Source: Terriglobales bacterium
GTDB lineage: Bacteria > Acidobacteriota > Terriglobia > Terriglobales > Acidobacteriaceae
Assembly: GCA_030038475.1 (NCBI GenBank)
Contig: JASHOU010000208.1
Location: forward strand, 1 to 41,619
Length of the DNA stretch: 41,619 bases
Direction: 5' to 3'
Shown here in pieces: positions 8,022 through 15,689 of this stretch. The notes under the pieces are model-generated. The model searched no databases and was not told the DNA's origin. It saw nothing but the letters and a program-made list of their open reading frames with translations. The position numbers and the translations under genes are program-made. Numbering within the stretch: the stretch's first letter is position 1; the number at the start of each line of letters is the position of its first letter.

Positions 8022-8057
8022 AAGGAAATATCTGTGGGGAATCTTATTGCCCCACAG
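8022..8057 (-). terminator. Putative intrinsic terminator
   Basis: An 8-bp stem (CTGTGGGG / CCCCACAG, at 8032-8039 and 8050-8057) directly follows the 8062 stop codon on the minus strand. It is followed there by the T-rich run atatttcctttc. The T-tract is imperfect. Confidence 0.5.
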
Positions 8058-8061
8058 TAAA

Positions 8062-8892
8062 TCAATGGCCCTGGGCCACTTGCGGCGTGCGCTCTCCGAG
8101 GGTGAAATTCACTTCTGACGATTGATGGGGAAGCACCGCGACCGGCTTGCTCCAAACGATAGGATCGGAGAAAACGGGGCGCTTGACGCGCAGCTGGGTT
8201 GCGATGTCGTAGAGCGGGCTTTCGCCGACCACTCTCCATCCTTCATGCCAGGCGACGATTTCGTAATCGCCCGGTGGGACCTCGGTAAGCTCGAAGTTGC
8301 CATCTTGATCGGTGACGGCATAGTAGGGATGGCGCGCGACGATCATTTCGCCGTTCATCCAGACATGGCCGGCGTTGCAACGCAGGCTGACCACGCCTTC
8401 TCGGGTCATGGTGCGCGAGATCTCTTGCCCTTCCGAGGTAAACGGAAGGTTGTAATCCGAGCTGCCCGACATGTGCACGGTGTGTAGCAAGGGATCGCTG
8501 CTCTTGACGGTCAAGGTCGCCTGCACCGGCACGAGCAGAATGTGGGGCTCGTAGCGGCAGTTCTTCTGGTTCAGAAAGCGGCGAGCTGGCGGCAAATCCA
8601 TCGCCTTTCCCCGGCTAATGTTGCTGAGATAAACGACCGTGTTGGCCACGCCGCCGTCGGGGCTGACCACGAGGCGCTCCAGGTCGCGGTGCTTCTGGCC
8701 GAGCGGGTCGCAAACCTGTGTGTCTTTATTGATTTCGAGCGACGTCAAGTGGGGCAATGGGCCCTGCCACCTCACCGTGCCCTTAATCGTCCCCCCGTCG
8801 TCGACGGAAATGACTTGATAGCCTTGCGCCAGCGTAAGCTCTGGCGCGCAGCCGACCGCAAATACCACGAGCAGCCAAAAGAGATATTTCAT
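8062..8892 (-). CDS. Secreted cupredoxin-like protein with carboxypeptidase-regulatory-like domain
   Basis: 276 aa with a signal peptide (YLFWLLVVFAVGCAPELTLAQ). Residues 25-120 form a first beta domain resembling the N-terminal part of 'methylamine-utilisation-like' copper proteins (GGTIKGTVRWQG). The central part has candidate type-I copper ligands: His in LLHTVHMSG, then Cys, His and Met in RCNAGHVWMNGEM, a C-x3-H-x3-M spacing. The last third (VTDQDGNFELTEVPPGDYEIVAWHEGW) is a textbook carboxypeptidase-regulatory-like domain. A periplasmic electron-transfer or copper-binding role is inferred. A palindromic site lies about 110 bp upstream. No methylamine dehydrogenase or cytochrome gene is adjacent. 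Confidence 0.72.
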   Translation of the reverse strand: MKYLFWLLVVFAVGCAPELTLAQGYQVISVDDGGTIKGTVRWQGPLPHLTSLEINKDTQVCDPLGQKHRDLERLVVSPDGGVANTVVYLSNISRGKAMDLPPARRFLNQKNCRYEPHILLVPVQATLTVKSSDPLLHTVHMSGSSDYNLPFTSEGQEISRTMTREGVVSLRCNAGHVWMNGEMIVARHPYYAVTDQDGNFELTEVPPGDYEIVAWHEGWRVVGESPLYDIATQLRVKRPVFSDPIVWSKPVAVLPHQSSEVNFTLGERTPQVAQGH

Positions 8893-9003
8893 GGTTACAC
8901 CTTCGGGACGGCCTGGGGGTCGAAAACGGCGGAGGATACCGGGAACCTCCCAAGCTTGCTAATTTCGCGGTTTCCCCACAAACCGCGCTTTACTGAACGA
9001 CGA

Positions 9004-9047
9004 TAGGACATGTCCTAAATCCCATGCAAATGACCATAGGACATGGA
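9004..9047. promoter_or_regulatory. Palindromic operator-like site upstream of the cupredoxin-like gene
   Basis: A perfect 14-bp palindrome TAGGACATGTCCTA (9004-9017) and a second TAGGACATG (9037-9045) start exactly 33 bp apart, about three helical turns. They lie about 110-155 bp before the start of the cupredoxin-like gene. This is the layout of a dimer-binding operator with an auxiliary half-site. I cannot name the regulator. A decayed short-period array is the alternative. Confidence 0.4.
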
Positions 9048-9185
9048 CCATTGGGCAGGTGTGACAACCCGCATACGCGGTTGTAAAACGGGTTTTCTTC
9101 GGGATCGAGAGGTGAAGGAACGCGGCCCCGAACCGCAAATACCCTGCCGGCAAGGCGAGCTTCTGACGCAACGGTTCCGGCTATT

Positions 9186-10028
9186 TCACTCCGGCCAGAT
9201 CGAAGCTGCGGTTTTGCTGAGAATCTGTTCTCGTATTTCCTCGCGCAGGGGAAGCGCTTTGAATTCCTCGAGATTCTGCTTCACGTCGGGAACACCCGGA
9301 CCCGGCCAATCGGTACCAAATAAAGTCTTGTGGGCGATCTCGTCGAGCCGTGGGAAGTATTTCAGCAACGACTTCGGCGGAATGCCGCTGATATCGAGAT
9401 AAACATTTGCGTGGCAGCGAATGAGGAAGAATGCGGTATCCATCCACAGCGGACGGCCGCCGTGCGCCAGCAAAATTTTGAGCCTGGGAAAATCGACGGC
9501 AACGTCATCCACGTAGATGGGATCGCCGTATTTATTGCGCGCGCCGGGAAAAATCGACGTTCCCGTATGAAACATGACGGGAATCCCGTTGGCTTCAGCC
9601 GCACGGTAGATGATTTCCAGTTCCTTCACCCCTTTCAGGTAATCGTTGGGAAACAGCAATTGATGCGGGGGATGGATCTTGATCATACGGATGCCAAGGC
9701 GGAGGATCTGTTCGACGTCGGCCAGGATGTTGGTCGTATGCCGCGGGTGCAGACTGCCGCAGGCGATCAAGCGCTTGGGATCGTGCTTGACATAATCCGC
9801 CACGAACTGGTTGACCTCGGCTGTGAAACCGATCACCTCCGGCGCCACGTAGTTGATGAGTGCAGCACGGTCAACGCCACAACGGTCGAGATAGCCGAGA
9901 AAAGCCTTCGGCGAACGGCAATATTCGGCGATCTCGTCGAAATTGGCTCGCTTGCGCTTCATCAATTCGAGCGCCTGCGGTTTAAACAATTCGATGGGGT
10001 CGATGTGAACGTGGCAGTCGGTGATCAA
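9186..10028 (-). CDS. Amidohydrolase-2 (ACMSD-like) metal-dependent hydrolase
   Basis: 280 aa, start codon TTG at 10028; the metal-binding CHVH (residues 5-8) sits so close to this point that the start cannot be much further in. A TIM-barrel amidohydrolase of the ACMSD/aromatic-decarboxylase clan. KIHPPH gives the strand-4 Lys/His, FHTG the next His, LAHGG the strand-6 His, and FGTDWP the catalytic Asp. Members decarboxylate or hydrolyse aromatic or small ring acids. It ends a minus-strand run that includes a BoxB-like oxygenase and two crotonases, so an aromatic-acid substrate is attractive but unproven. Heptamer arrays fill the gap between it and the rhodanese gene. Confidence 0.82.
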   Translation of the reverse strand: MITDCHVHIDPIELFKPQALELMKRKRANFDEIAEYCRSPKAFLGYLDRCGVDRAALINYVAPEVIGFTAEVNQFVADYVKHDPKRLIACGSLHPRHTTNILADVEQILRLGIRMIKIHPPHQLLFPNDYLKGVKELEIIYRAAEANGIPVMFHTGTSIFPGARNKYGDPIYVDDVAVDFPRLKILLAHGGRPLWMDTAFFLIRCHANVYLDISGIPPKSLLKYFPRLDEIAHKTLFGTDWPGPGVPDVKQNLEEFKALPLREEIREQILSKTAASIWPE

Positions 10029-10160
10029 GGGCAGTTCTCTGTTGTCACTTCTCAGTTCTCGGTGGTTAAGAACAGTTCTCAGTAACCTGGTTCGCCGCTG
10101 CGGCAGAGTTCCGGTTTCGCTAAAGGCTAAGGGCCAACAGCTAAGGGCTAACTGCTGTTC
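10029..10160 (-). repeat. Two heptamer arrays between amidohydrolase and rhodanese genes
   Basis: On the minus strand 10029-10097 reads as 7-nt units (agaactg, agaagtg, acaacag, agaactg and further up gttactg, agaactg) with one slip. On the plus strand 10126-10160 reads gctaagg, gccaaca, gctaagg, gctaact, gctgttc. The second array ends on the base before the rhodanese stop codon (10161-10163). The first begins directly upstream of the amidohydrolase TTG start. Confidence 0.65.
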
Positions 10161-10484
10161 TCAGTACAGCGGCACCTTTGGATCCACGGTGCGCGCCCAG
10201 CCGTCGATGCCACCGCGCATGGATTGAACTTTTTCGTATCCCTGCTGCCGCAGCCAGTTGGTCACCGACAGTGAGCGCACGCCGCGATGGCACATGACGA
10301 CGATGTGATCTTCGGGGTCGAGTTCCTGGTGGGCCCGCGTGGGAATGTCGCCCATGGGAATGTGTTTTGCGCCGTTGATGCGCGAGGCATCGTATTCCCA
10401 AGGCTCGCGAACATCGAGCAGGGTGAACGCTTCGCCGCTTTGCTGAAGTGCCTTCACTTGGCCGGGTGAAATTTCGAAGTCCAT
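10161..10484 (-). CDS. Single-domain rhodanese-like sulfurtransferase
   Basis: 107 aa, one rhodanese domain. LLDVREPWEYDASRINGAKHIP (around 22-43) is the CH2A/B region. The active-site loop CHRGVRS starts at Cys65, so the catalytic cysteine is present; the six-residue loop is the thiosulfate/persulfide size. MRGGIDGW is the closing family motif. It is cytoplasmic, with no signal peptide. It probably moves persulfide sulfur; no partner is fixed by the context, though MnmA and the cysteine desulfurase lie 3 kb away. Heptamer arrays lie on both sides (ending at 10160 and starting at 10490). Confidence 0.9.
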   Translation of the reverse strand: MDFEISPGQVKALQQSGEAFTLLDVREPWEYDASRINGAKHIPMGDIPTRAHQELDPEDHIVVMCHRGVRSLSVTNWLRQQGYEKVQSMRGGIDGWARTVDPKVPLY

Positions 10485-10489
10485 AGTTC

Positions 10490-10524
10490 AGGTCTCAGAT
10501 GTTAGGTCGCAGGTCTCAGGAAAA
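10490..10524 (+). repeat. Heptamer array upstream of the rhodanese gene
   Basis: Five 7-nt units in register: aggtctc, agatgtt, aggtcgc, aggtctc, aggaaaa. It lies 6 nt upstream of the rhodanese ATG and shares 19 of 20 nt with the array after the porin gene (1370-1389). Confidence 0.65.
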
Positions 10525-10545
10525 CCACAGTTCCGTAATCCCCCA

Positions 10546-11019
10546 TCACAACTTTTTAGCTCCATTCTCGGGTGACTCGGGCGGTCTGACCAATGTTGCC
10601 AGACTCAGCAGCGCGCCGAGGGCCCAAAGAACACCAGTTCCAATGCGGGCGGCACGCACATCGGCGGAGGGAATGTTGTACCACAACGTCAGCCCACAAC
10701 CGACCAGAAAATTAACGACCAGCACGCCAAAAAACAGGCGTTCGCGAAGGCAACGCGTGTCAAGCGCCAAGCCAACAAGCAGGATGATCCAAACGATGTA
10801 AGTGGCGACCGTCCAGGCATCGTGCGGCCAGACGTATTCGTGGCGCATGATGTGGCGAAACGAAATCCAGGCAAAATAAGCGCACCCGAAAAAGCCTGCC
10901 ACACCCCACAATGGCGTGCGGCACATGAGGTGGTCCGATCGGTGGGGAGGCTTTGCTCGGTTGTTCGTTTCGCTCTGGGTCGCGGCCTTGGGCTTCCCGT
11001 TATCTATTTGCCTGTCCAT
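10546..11019 (-). CDS. Four-segment membrane protein, unknown function
   Basis: 157 aa. After a polar head (residues 1-35) there are four hydrophobic segments, near 37-55, 68-88, 95-115 and 125-143. It overlaps the end of the upstream crotonase gene by 16 nt, which points to translational coupling. ATG 11019 may be replaced by the internal Met32 just before the first membrane segment. No family is recognised and no catalytic motif is seen. Confidence 0.65.
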   Translation of the reverse strand: MDRQIDNGKPKAATQSETNNRAKPPHRSDHLMCRTPLWGVAGFFGCAYFAWISFRHIMRHEYVWPHDAWTVATYIVWIILLVGLALDTRCLRERLFFGVLVVNFLVGCGLTLWYNIPSADVRAARIGTGVLWALGALLSLATLVRPPESPENGAKKL

Positions 11020-11825
11020 TTCGGTTTGCGTTTATCAAGGAAGGCAATGATACCCTCGCGCGCGTCTTCGGTCGAGATCAGTTCTTCGAGGTAGATCTTT
11101 TCTGCGCGGGCCAGGCCTTTGTCGAAGTGGAGCGCGTCCCAGGCGTAGATCGCCTTCTTGGCATGGGCGAGCGCGGTGGGGCTGAGTTGCAGCAATTCAT
11201 GCAGTGTCTCTTGAACCAGAGTTTCGATTTCTTCAGCGCGGGCGGAACGCGTGGCCAAGCCGATGGCAACCGCCTCATCACCGGAGATCTGACGGCCAGT
11301 AAGGATGAGTTCGGTAGCGCGTTTGTGTCCGATTAATGCGGGCAAAGCCACGGCGGCGACCGGCGGATAACAGCCCAGCTTGATTTCGGGAAATCCCCAG
11401 GTGGCATCGCGCGCGGTGTGAACCATGTCGCAGACCGCGGCAAGTTCAGCGCCTCCTCCAAGACAAACACCGCGGACAGCGGCAATCGTGATTTTGCGCG
11501 AGGCCACAATCGCCCGGATCACCGCGTGGAAGCTGATAAGCATTTCATGAACCTGGTCGGGAACATGCGCTTTGATATCGACGCCGGCGGAGAACGCGTG
11601 GGAATCGCCCTGGAACACGATTGTCGAAATGTGCGTGTCGGATTCGATCCCGTCGAGCGCCTGCTCCAGTTCGCGCATGAAGGGAACGTCAATCACGTTC
11701 AGCGGTGGATTATTGAAAATAATTCGCGCAACGGACGCCGAGATTTTAACGTTGAGCCGGGTTGTGGAGACGGTGGTCACTTGCCGAGGAAAATTGTTAC
11801 GCCGCTGCACTGTGCTGACACGCAC
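11004..11825 (-). CDS. Enoyl-CoA hydratase/isomerase family protein (second crotonase)
   Basis: Crotonase fold, 273 aa from GTG 11825; another GTG at 11780 (VTTVSTTRL...) would suit the family better, and no ribosome site decides. FSAGVDIKAH supplies the first oxyanion-hole strand and GVCLGGGAELAAVCD the second. Both acidic residues of hydratases are present (Glu in GGGAEL and in GFPEIKLG). It lies 54 bp downstream of the BoxB-like oxygenase gene and overlaps the membrane-protein gene. Members near ring oxygenases hydrate or open ring-epoxide/diene CoA esters; dienoyl-CoA hydratases are another possibility. The specific reaction is inference. Confidence 0.85.
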   Translation of the reverse strand: MRVSTVQRRNNFPRQVTTVSTTRLNVKISASVARIIFNNPPLNVIDVPFMRELEQALDGIESDTHISTIVFQGDSHAFSAGVDIKAHVPDQVHEMLISFHAVIRAIVASRKITIAAVRGVCLGGGAELAAVCDMVHTARDATWGFPEIKLGCYPPVAAVALPALIGHKRATELILTGRQISGDEAVAIGLATRSARAEEIETLVQETLHELLQLSPTALAHAKKAIYAWDALHFDKGLARAEKIYLEELISTEDAREGIIAFLDKRKPKWTGK

Positions 11826-11879
11826 GATTGGCGGCTCGCGCAGGCGTCGATTTGGCAGAGATCGCTTCAGTCGAGCGCT

Positions 11880-13055
11880 TTAAATGTTGATCGCCGACTT
11901 ACGCGGCTCGCCGATCGTCGACAGCGGATCGCGCGCACCCGCTTTTTCCTTGATCCACTTCTTCTCGTTGCGGATGATATCGAGCAGCTGAGCTTTATCC
12001 TGAGCGCTCGGTAGAACCTCTTCGCAGTGCGCGGCGTAAGCGCGATCATCGAGCGGCTCGCCGGTTTCGCAGTGGAACATTTGCCCTGCCCAACGCCCGA
12101 TATTGCGATTAAAGTGGATGTCGGGCGTGTAGAACTTTTTCTCGCCCGGCGGGAGAAAGGTGTTGAGGCGATCGACCAATCCGGCGACTTCCTGACGATA
12201 AAGATGACGGCTGTAATCGTTCAAATCGTCGAGGTCGGCGGTCTTGTCGTTCTGCGGCTCGTCGTAACGTCCTTTGATTCCCCAAACGTAGGCCCAATGC
12301 GCCGAAGAAGAATGATCGGTGCCGAAAAGATCAAAGGAGCTCGAAATCCACTTGTTCAGATATTTTTGCAGCAGCCAGCGCGGAATCACGCCTGCCTCGA
12401 CGACGCGGCGCAGGCCGTCGTGGCCGGTTCCCATGTGGAAGGCTTCTTCGCGCAGCATGTAGGAAGTTGAGCGTCCGAGCGGGGCGAACGACGAATACTT
12501 AAGCATCTGCAACTGGAATTTGCCGTCGCGGTCGACGAAATCGGTGTAAGTGAAAAAGTCGAGCCAGTTATCGACATCGACGTTGAAGGTGCCGAGCAGG
12601 CGCTTATTTTCGAACGCCCGGCGCTCCAGCATTTTTTGCGCTTCCACTTTGCCGGACGAGCCAAAGAAGTCGATGAGCAGCGCGCACATCTGCCAGCCGT
12701 GGCGCATCTCTTCGATCATGACGCGGGTGATGGCGCGGCGATCGTATTCGGTGGGCGCGGTTTCAAACAGGTTGCGCTGCTGCTCGACGCTGGCAAATTC
12801 GGTATCGCCCTGGTAGACGATCATGTTCATGAGCGCGTCGCGCATCTGCTGTGTGGGCACCTGGCGCAGGTTCTCCCATTTGTTGCGGCCCTTGTAGGAG
12901 CCGAACTGGATCTCTTCGGTTTCAATCGCGCCGTAGAGAGTGTCGAAGTGGAAGGCCTCGACGTCGTCTTTGTTGACGCCGACTTCTTTGCGCCATTCGT
13001 TGAACAGACCGACCCAATCGCTGAACGTTCCGATTTTTGCTACTTTGCCTGGCAT
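11880..13055 (-). CDS. BoxB-like diiron oxygenase (benzoyl-CoA / phenylacetyl-CoA epoxidase family)
   Basis: 391 aa. The block VYQGDTEFASVEQQR (80-94) is close to the benzoyl-CoA 2,3-epoxidase subunit BoxB. Candidate iron ligands follow the ferritin-like pattern: Glu86, then Glu116 and His119 (EEMRHGW), an Asp in DRDGKF (176-178), then Glu204 and His207 (EEAFHMG). The 30-residue Glu86-Glu116 spacing fits BoxB. It is shorter than classical BoxB (about 470 aa); the N-terminal part is reduced. AAGGAT precedes the ATG. A crotonase gene lies on each side on the same strand. Expected role: O2-dependent epoxidation of an aromatic or other CoA thioester. No BoxA-type reductase or CoA ligase is in the window, so the electron source and substrate are open. 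Confidence 0.82.
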   Translation of the reverse strand: MPGKVAKIGTFSDWVGLFNEWRKEVGVNKDDVEAFHFDTLYGAIETEEIQFGSYKGRNKWENLRQVPTQQMRDALMNMIVYQGDTEFASVEQQRNLFETAPTEYDRRAITRVMIEEMRHGWQMCALLIDFFGSSGKVEAQKMLERRAFENKRLLGTFNVDVDNWLDFFTYTDFVDRDGKFQLQMLKYSSFAPLGRSTSYMLREEAFHMGTGHDGLRRVVEAGVIPRWLLQKYLNKWISSSFDLFGTDHSSSAHWAYVWGIKGRYDEPQNDKTADLDDLNDYSRHLYRQEVAGLVDRLNTFLPPGEKKFYTPDIHFNRNIGRWAGQMFHCETGEPLDDRAYAAHCEEVLPSAQDKAQLLDIIRNEKKWIKEKAGARDPLSTIGEPRKSAINI

Positions 13056-13068
13056 AGAATCAAAATCC

Positions 13069-13290
13069 TTCTTACCGCCGAGACGCCGAGAGCGCGGAGA
13101 AATTCTTTTTCACCACGGAGACACAGAGAAACCCATGGCAATGCAAAACTCCTTTTTCTCTTCTCCGACTCCGCTTTCTCTTCTCCGACTCCGCGTCTCC
13201 GTGGTGGATGTTATTTTCCACGCTCGTAGCGCTCCCAACTGCGGCCGAGCTTCGCTCGGCTGGACAGCCGAGGGCGGCTGTCCCCATTAA
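13069..13290. repeat. Inverted octamer arrays plus hairpin element
   Basis: Left array from 13076 in 8-nt steps: cgccgaga, cgccgaga, gcgcggag, then cggagaca and cagagaaa. Right array ends cgactccg, cgtctccg (13186-13201), the opposite strand of the same words. Inside the right half a 20-nt unit is tandemly duplicated (13155-13174 and 13175-13194). A separate hairpin-rich piece follows at about 13238-13285 (cgctcggctggacagccgag then ggcggctgtcc). It fills the gap between the first crotonase and the oxygenase gene. Confidence 0.6.
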
Positions 13291-13306
13291 TCCGCACCCC
13301 ACAGGG

Positions 13307-14134
13307 TCACTTTGCTTTAAACTCTGCTGGGCGCTTTTCAACATATGCGGCCAGGCCTTCTTTCGCATCTTCGCTCTGGAAGAGCAACTGCTGATTCTCA
13401 CGCTCGACTGCCAAAGCTGACTCAAGCGGAATCTCCCATCCCGTTTGCACCGCACGTTTGATGCGTCCGACGGCTTTTGCGGCTTTGTTGGGCGGAGTGA
13501 ACTGCCGCGCGTATTCGAGGATGTTTTCCATGAACCCATCGCGCTCGAAAATGTCGTTGACGATGCCGAACTCCTGCGCTTCTTCAAACGAAAATGTGTT
13601 GCCGGTCACCATCAGTTCAATGGCTTTGCTTTTCCCCACCAGGCGCGACAGGCGCTGGGTTCCGCCGGTGCCGGGGAGTACGCCAAGATTCACTTCGGGC
13701 AAGCCGATTTTGCCCGCGTCTTTGCGGGCAATGCGCAGATCGGCAGCCATCGCGATCTCGAGCCCTCCGCCGACGCAATGGCCGTTGATCGCCGCGATGA
13801 CGAGCTTGGGCGTATGCTCTAAACGCAGAAGCGTTTCATTTGCGTGCAAGCAGAAATAATATTTGAACGTCGGATCGACCGAAGCCAGCATTTTAATGTT
13901 TGCTCCGGCGGAGAAAAACTTGTCGCCGACGCCGGTGAGCACGATGACGTGCACGTCGTTATCCATGCGCGCACGGAGGATGGCATCGTCGAGCTGGCGG
14001 TTCATCTCGTAGGTATAAGTGTTGGCGGGAGGATCATTCATCTCGATCACCGCGACGCCGCGCTCGGTGCGATAGTTGATGAGTTGCTTCGTCGTCTCGC
14101 CGGTTGCCGGCTGAGTGGTGGTGATTGTCGCCAT
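13307..14134 (-). CDS. Enoyl-CoA hydratase/isomerase family protein (first crotonase)
   Basis: 275 aa, ATG 14134 preceded by AAGGAG. FSAGANIKML and GHCVGGGLEIAMAAD form the oxyanion hole. Hydratase acids are present in GGGLEIA and LPEVNLG, followed by the classic GVLPGTGGTQRL. This is the more canonical of the two crotonases and could serve ordinary beta-oxidation, or the ring-opening step after the BoxB-like oxygenase 250 bp downstream. Classical BoxC is about twice this length, so neither crotonase is a BoxC by size. Confidence 0.88.
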   Translation of the reverse strand: MATITTTQPATGETTKQLINYRTERGVAVIEMNDPPANTYTYEMNRQLDDAILRARMDNDVHVIVLTGVGDKFFSAGANIKMLASVDPTFKYYFCLHANETLLRLEHTPKLVIAAINGHCVGGGLEIAMAADLRIARKDAGKIGLPEVNLGVLPGTGGTQRLSRLVGKSKAIELMVTGNTFSFEEAQEFGIVNDIFERDGFMENILEYARQFTPPNKAAKAVGRIKRAVQTGWEIPLESALAVERENQQLLFQSEDAKEGLAAYVEKRPAEFKAK

Positions 14135-14269
14135 GAGTGCTCCTTGCTCAGTGTTAATACTTTTTGCGTGGCTCGCCGCTACGGCCCCCCATACGCCGCT
14201 GAGACTCTGCGAGTTGCAGATCCTTCCTTTAGTTTACCGGATCGCGCGATTAAGAGAAGGACATGGCAT

Positions 14270-15385
14270 CTAGCTGCGAATGCCCGCCATCAGCTTCTCG
14301 ATCTCAACTTTCTGCTCGCCCGTCAGCGGCAGGAATGGCAGGCGCGACGCGCCTCCGTAGTAGCCGTTGAGATCCATAGCGTACTTTACCCCCGGAACGC
14401 CGAGGTCGCCGACCACGCGCTGGGTGGCCAGTTTGATGCGATCCTGTTTCTCGCGGGCGAGTACCGTGTCTCCGTCTTTAAGCGCGGCGTAGATTTCGTA
14501 ACACGCCATGGGCGCGGCGCAAGCGAACGCCAAAATAGCGCCAACCGCTCCCATGCCCAGCGACGGTTCAAGCTGGTGAGCCGCGCCAACCATCACCTGG
14601 AAGCCAACTTCTTTTTGGCGCATTTTCAATTTTCCAACCACGGTTACGGCAGAGGATGAAGGTTTGGTGGCACCCGGTGTGGAAACGGGCGCGCGGCTCT
14701 CGCTTGCTTCGGCCGTGCCCGCCAGCGAGGCTACGCTCACCAGTTCCCTGCTCTGTTTTTCGCTTTCGGCCGTTGCGGCCTTGACCATTCTCGGCGTCAC
14801 CGCCTCGAACGTTTCTGTCACGGTGACCTTGCGCTTAACGTGACGCGTGCCTTCGATCATCGTTTTCACTTTATCAAGATTGCCGCTTGATTCCTTGATC
14901 GCAACGATGTTCGGATGTGCGGCAAGTTCGATGACCACTTCGGCGGGAATGTCGTATCCCGTGGCCTGCGGAAAGTTGTAGATGACGATCGGCAGCGCCG
15001 AGCGGTCAGCGACGGTGCGATAGAAAGCGAGCAGATTCGCAGGGTGCATCTGCTTCTTGTAGTAGTGGGGAGTGCGCACCATGGCGGCATCGTAGCCGAG
15101 TTCGGCGGCATATTCGGTGAGTCGCAGAGTTTCGTGTGCGGATTCGATGCCGGCGCCCGCGACCATGACTTTATGTGGAGCGGCAGCGCCGAGCGCGGCT
15201 TTCAACACGTCGCGGCGCTCCTGGTCGGAGAGCAGGATGGCTTCGCCAGTCGAGCCTTGGACCACGATTCCAGCGACCGGCGTTCGCGAATAGCGCTCGA
15301 CATTCGCTTCGAGTTTTTTGTAATAGACTTCGCCGTCGGGATAAAACGGCGTAGTAATCGGCGGGAAAATACCGGATAAAAGCAT
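14270..15385 (-). CDS. DapA/HOGA-family aldolase with low-complexity insertion
   Basis: 371 aa, against about 300 usual for the family. GGAG lies 5 nt before the ATG. GSTGEAI (44-50) binds the substrate carboxylate, Tyr136 (IYNFP) is the proton relay, and Lys164 (VAIKESSG) forms the Schiff base with pyruvate. About 75 extra residues (roughly 186-262) are rich in Ala/Ser/Glu (for example SVASLAGTAEASESRAPVS) and sit where the family passes from strand 6 to GDD. The fold then resumes at VGAAHQLEPSLGMGAVGAILAFA. The family includes dihydrodipicolinate synthase, 4-hydroxy-2-oxoglutarate aldolase and the hydratase-aldolases of aromatic degradation. No lysine genes are adjacent, so DapA itself is not the best guess. 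Confidence 0.85.
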   Translation of the reverse strand: MLLSGIFPPITTPFYPDGEVYYKKLEANVERYSRTPVAGIVVQGSTGEAILLSDQERRDVLKAALGAAAPHKVMVAGAGIESAHETLRLTEYAAELGYDAAMVRTPHYYKKQMHPANLLAFYRTVADRSALPIVIYNFPQATGYDIPAEVVIELAAHPNIVAIKESSGNLDKVKTMIEGTRHVKRKVTVTETFEAVTPRMVKAATAESEKQSRELVSVASLAGTAEASESRAPVSTPGATKPSSSAVTVVGKLKMRQKEVGFQVMVGAAHQLEPSLGMGAVGAILAFACAAPMACYEIYAALKDGDTVLAREKQDRIKLATQRVVGDLGVPGVKYAMDLNGYYGGASRLPFLPLTGEQKVEIEKLMAGIRS

Positions 15386-15443
15386 AGAAGCTCCATTCGT
15401 GATTTGCTTTACACAATCAGGTTACTGCCTCGTCGAATTGTTG

Positions 15444-15689
15444 TCATCCCGGGCGCGACAACCTCGCGATGAACAGAAGCAGGAACAGGCATCCATCGAC
15501 GATGACGACTACAGATCCAAGCCAAATCAAAGCCACCATCCGTACCTGTTCCGGCGCAGGGGTGGTAATTCCGATGGTTTTGTGCAGATAACCGATCATG
15601 CCGCTGACCAGCCGCGTCGCCACGACTCGACTGGCGATGCCGATCCCGAGCAGCAATATAAAGGCATGAAGCAAAGCGATGCCGATCAT
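15444..15689 (-). CDS. Small two- or three-segment membrane protein
   Basis: 81 aa with hydrophobic stretches at about 1-28 and 50-75 and a basic end (ARLSRPG). Its ATG overlaps the stop codon of the secreted-protein gene upstream by 4 nt (ATGA), so the two are translationally coupled. No family is recognised. Confidence 0.6.
   Translation of the reverse strand: MIGIALLHAFILLLGIGIASRVVATRLVSGMIGYLHKTIGITTPAPEQVRMVALIWLGSVVVIVDGCLFLLLFIARLSRPG

Noticed and set aside
8959-9171. 70-codon minus-strand frame in the promoter region of the cupredoxin-like gene
   Set aside because: No ribosome site and no recognisable domain; it overlaps the palindromic site and looks random.
14270-15385. Naming the aldolase dapA
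   Set aside because: The family is clear, but no lysine-biosynthesis genes are adjacent and the context is catabolic, so the specific name is not supported.
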